DNA from: JBBQLG01 sp038327655 | Lineage (GTDB): Bacteria; Bacteroidota; Bacteroidia; Cytophagales; Spirosomataceae | DNA length: 64,000 bases | Assembly (NCBI GenBank): GCA_038327655.1 | Contig: JBBQLG010000006.1 | Location: forward strand, 20,513-84,512 | Direction: 5' to 3' | Part shown: piece after piece, positions 63,895 through 64,000 of the stretch | Position numbering within the stretch: position 1 is the stretch's first letter | Layout of the letters: each line of letters begins with the position of its first letter | Notes under the pieces: generated by a model | What the model was told of the DNA's origin: nothing | Databases searched by the model: none | The model's input: only the letters and a program-made list of their open reading frames with translations | Position numbers and translations under genes: made by a program

Positions 63895-64000
<106 letters not shown>

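Overview
This window is chromosomal DNA from a member of the Bacteroidota, most likely the order Cytophagales (Spirosoma-like; the genus is an inference). Four things point there. The start of a 16S rRNA gene lies at the right edge. Several promoters follow the Bacteroidota -33 TTG / -7 TAnnTTTG pattern. Recognisable Shine-Dalgarno sequences are scarce. The gene set is typical of the group: a GldJ-type gliding lipoprotein, a PorE-like type IX secretion lipoprotein, a protease with a type IX C-terminal sorting domain, a Cys-poor DksA homologue, and a bacterial geranylgeranylglyceryl phosphate synthase. Nothing looks like a prophage, plasmid, insertion sequence or CRISPR array. Most of the window is ordinary core genome.

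Layout. 0-10 kb: PorE-like lipoprotein, TspO-like protein, folK, an aminotransferase, hisH, a TPR membrane protein, a DUF4926 protein, pdhA and recF. 9-12 kb: a palindromic repeat, a DUF2141 protein, and recQ followed by hicA and hicB. 12-18 kb: msrB, a secreted metalloprotease, an aldose-epimerase homologue, an OmpA-family lipoprotein and an unknown secreted protein. 18-29 kb: sbcDC, then a minus-strand block (glutamate dehydrogenase, psd, an rRNA methyltransferase, a hydrolase, fabI), then a DksA-like regulator. 29-38 kb: an M14 carboxypeptidase; an operon of two small membrane proteins, the archaeal-type lipid enzyme and a TonB-C protein; an AraC regulator with an 18-bp tandem repeat upstream; acyl-CoA dehydrogenase and fabG; and a hydrolase. 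38-45 kb: a TVP38 membrane protein, a Cys/Met-metabolism PLP enzyme, a TonB-dependent receptor behind a TPP riboswitch, an mhqO/mhqD/muconolactone-isomerase-like operon and an orphan barstar. 45-58 kb: mfd, gldJ, a ComF-family gene, an unknown gene, a giant DUF4175 protein, mnmG and an Ig-like lipoprotein. 58-64 kb: a non-coding DnaA-box region, a TPR protein, thrC, pruA and the rRNA operon.

The most notable find is the 449-bp gene-free region at 58323-58771. It has at least eight 9-mers within one mismatch of the DnaA box, about eight weaker ones, and a 50-bp flank with only 14% G+C. A parS-like ParB site lies 3.6 kb to the left, just before mnmG, and an rRNA operon starts 5 kb to the right, transcribed away. 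Together these strongly suggest the chromosomal origin of replication (oriC), with no dnaA or dnaN beside it.

Other points of interest are a TPP riboswitch that implies the TonB receptor imports thiamine or a precursor, and two distant copies of a long palindrome whose arms have changed together. There are also several other long intergenic palindromes, an operator-like tandem repeat before the AraC gene, and a terminator-like hairpin inside the signal-peptide codons of a lipoprotein gene.
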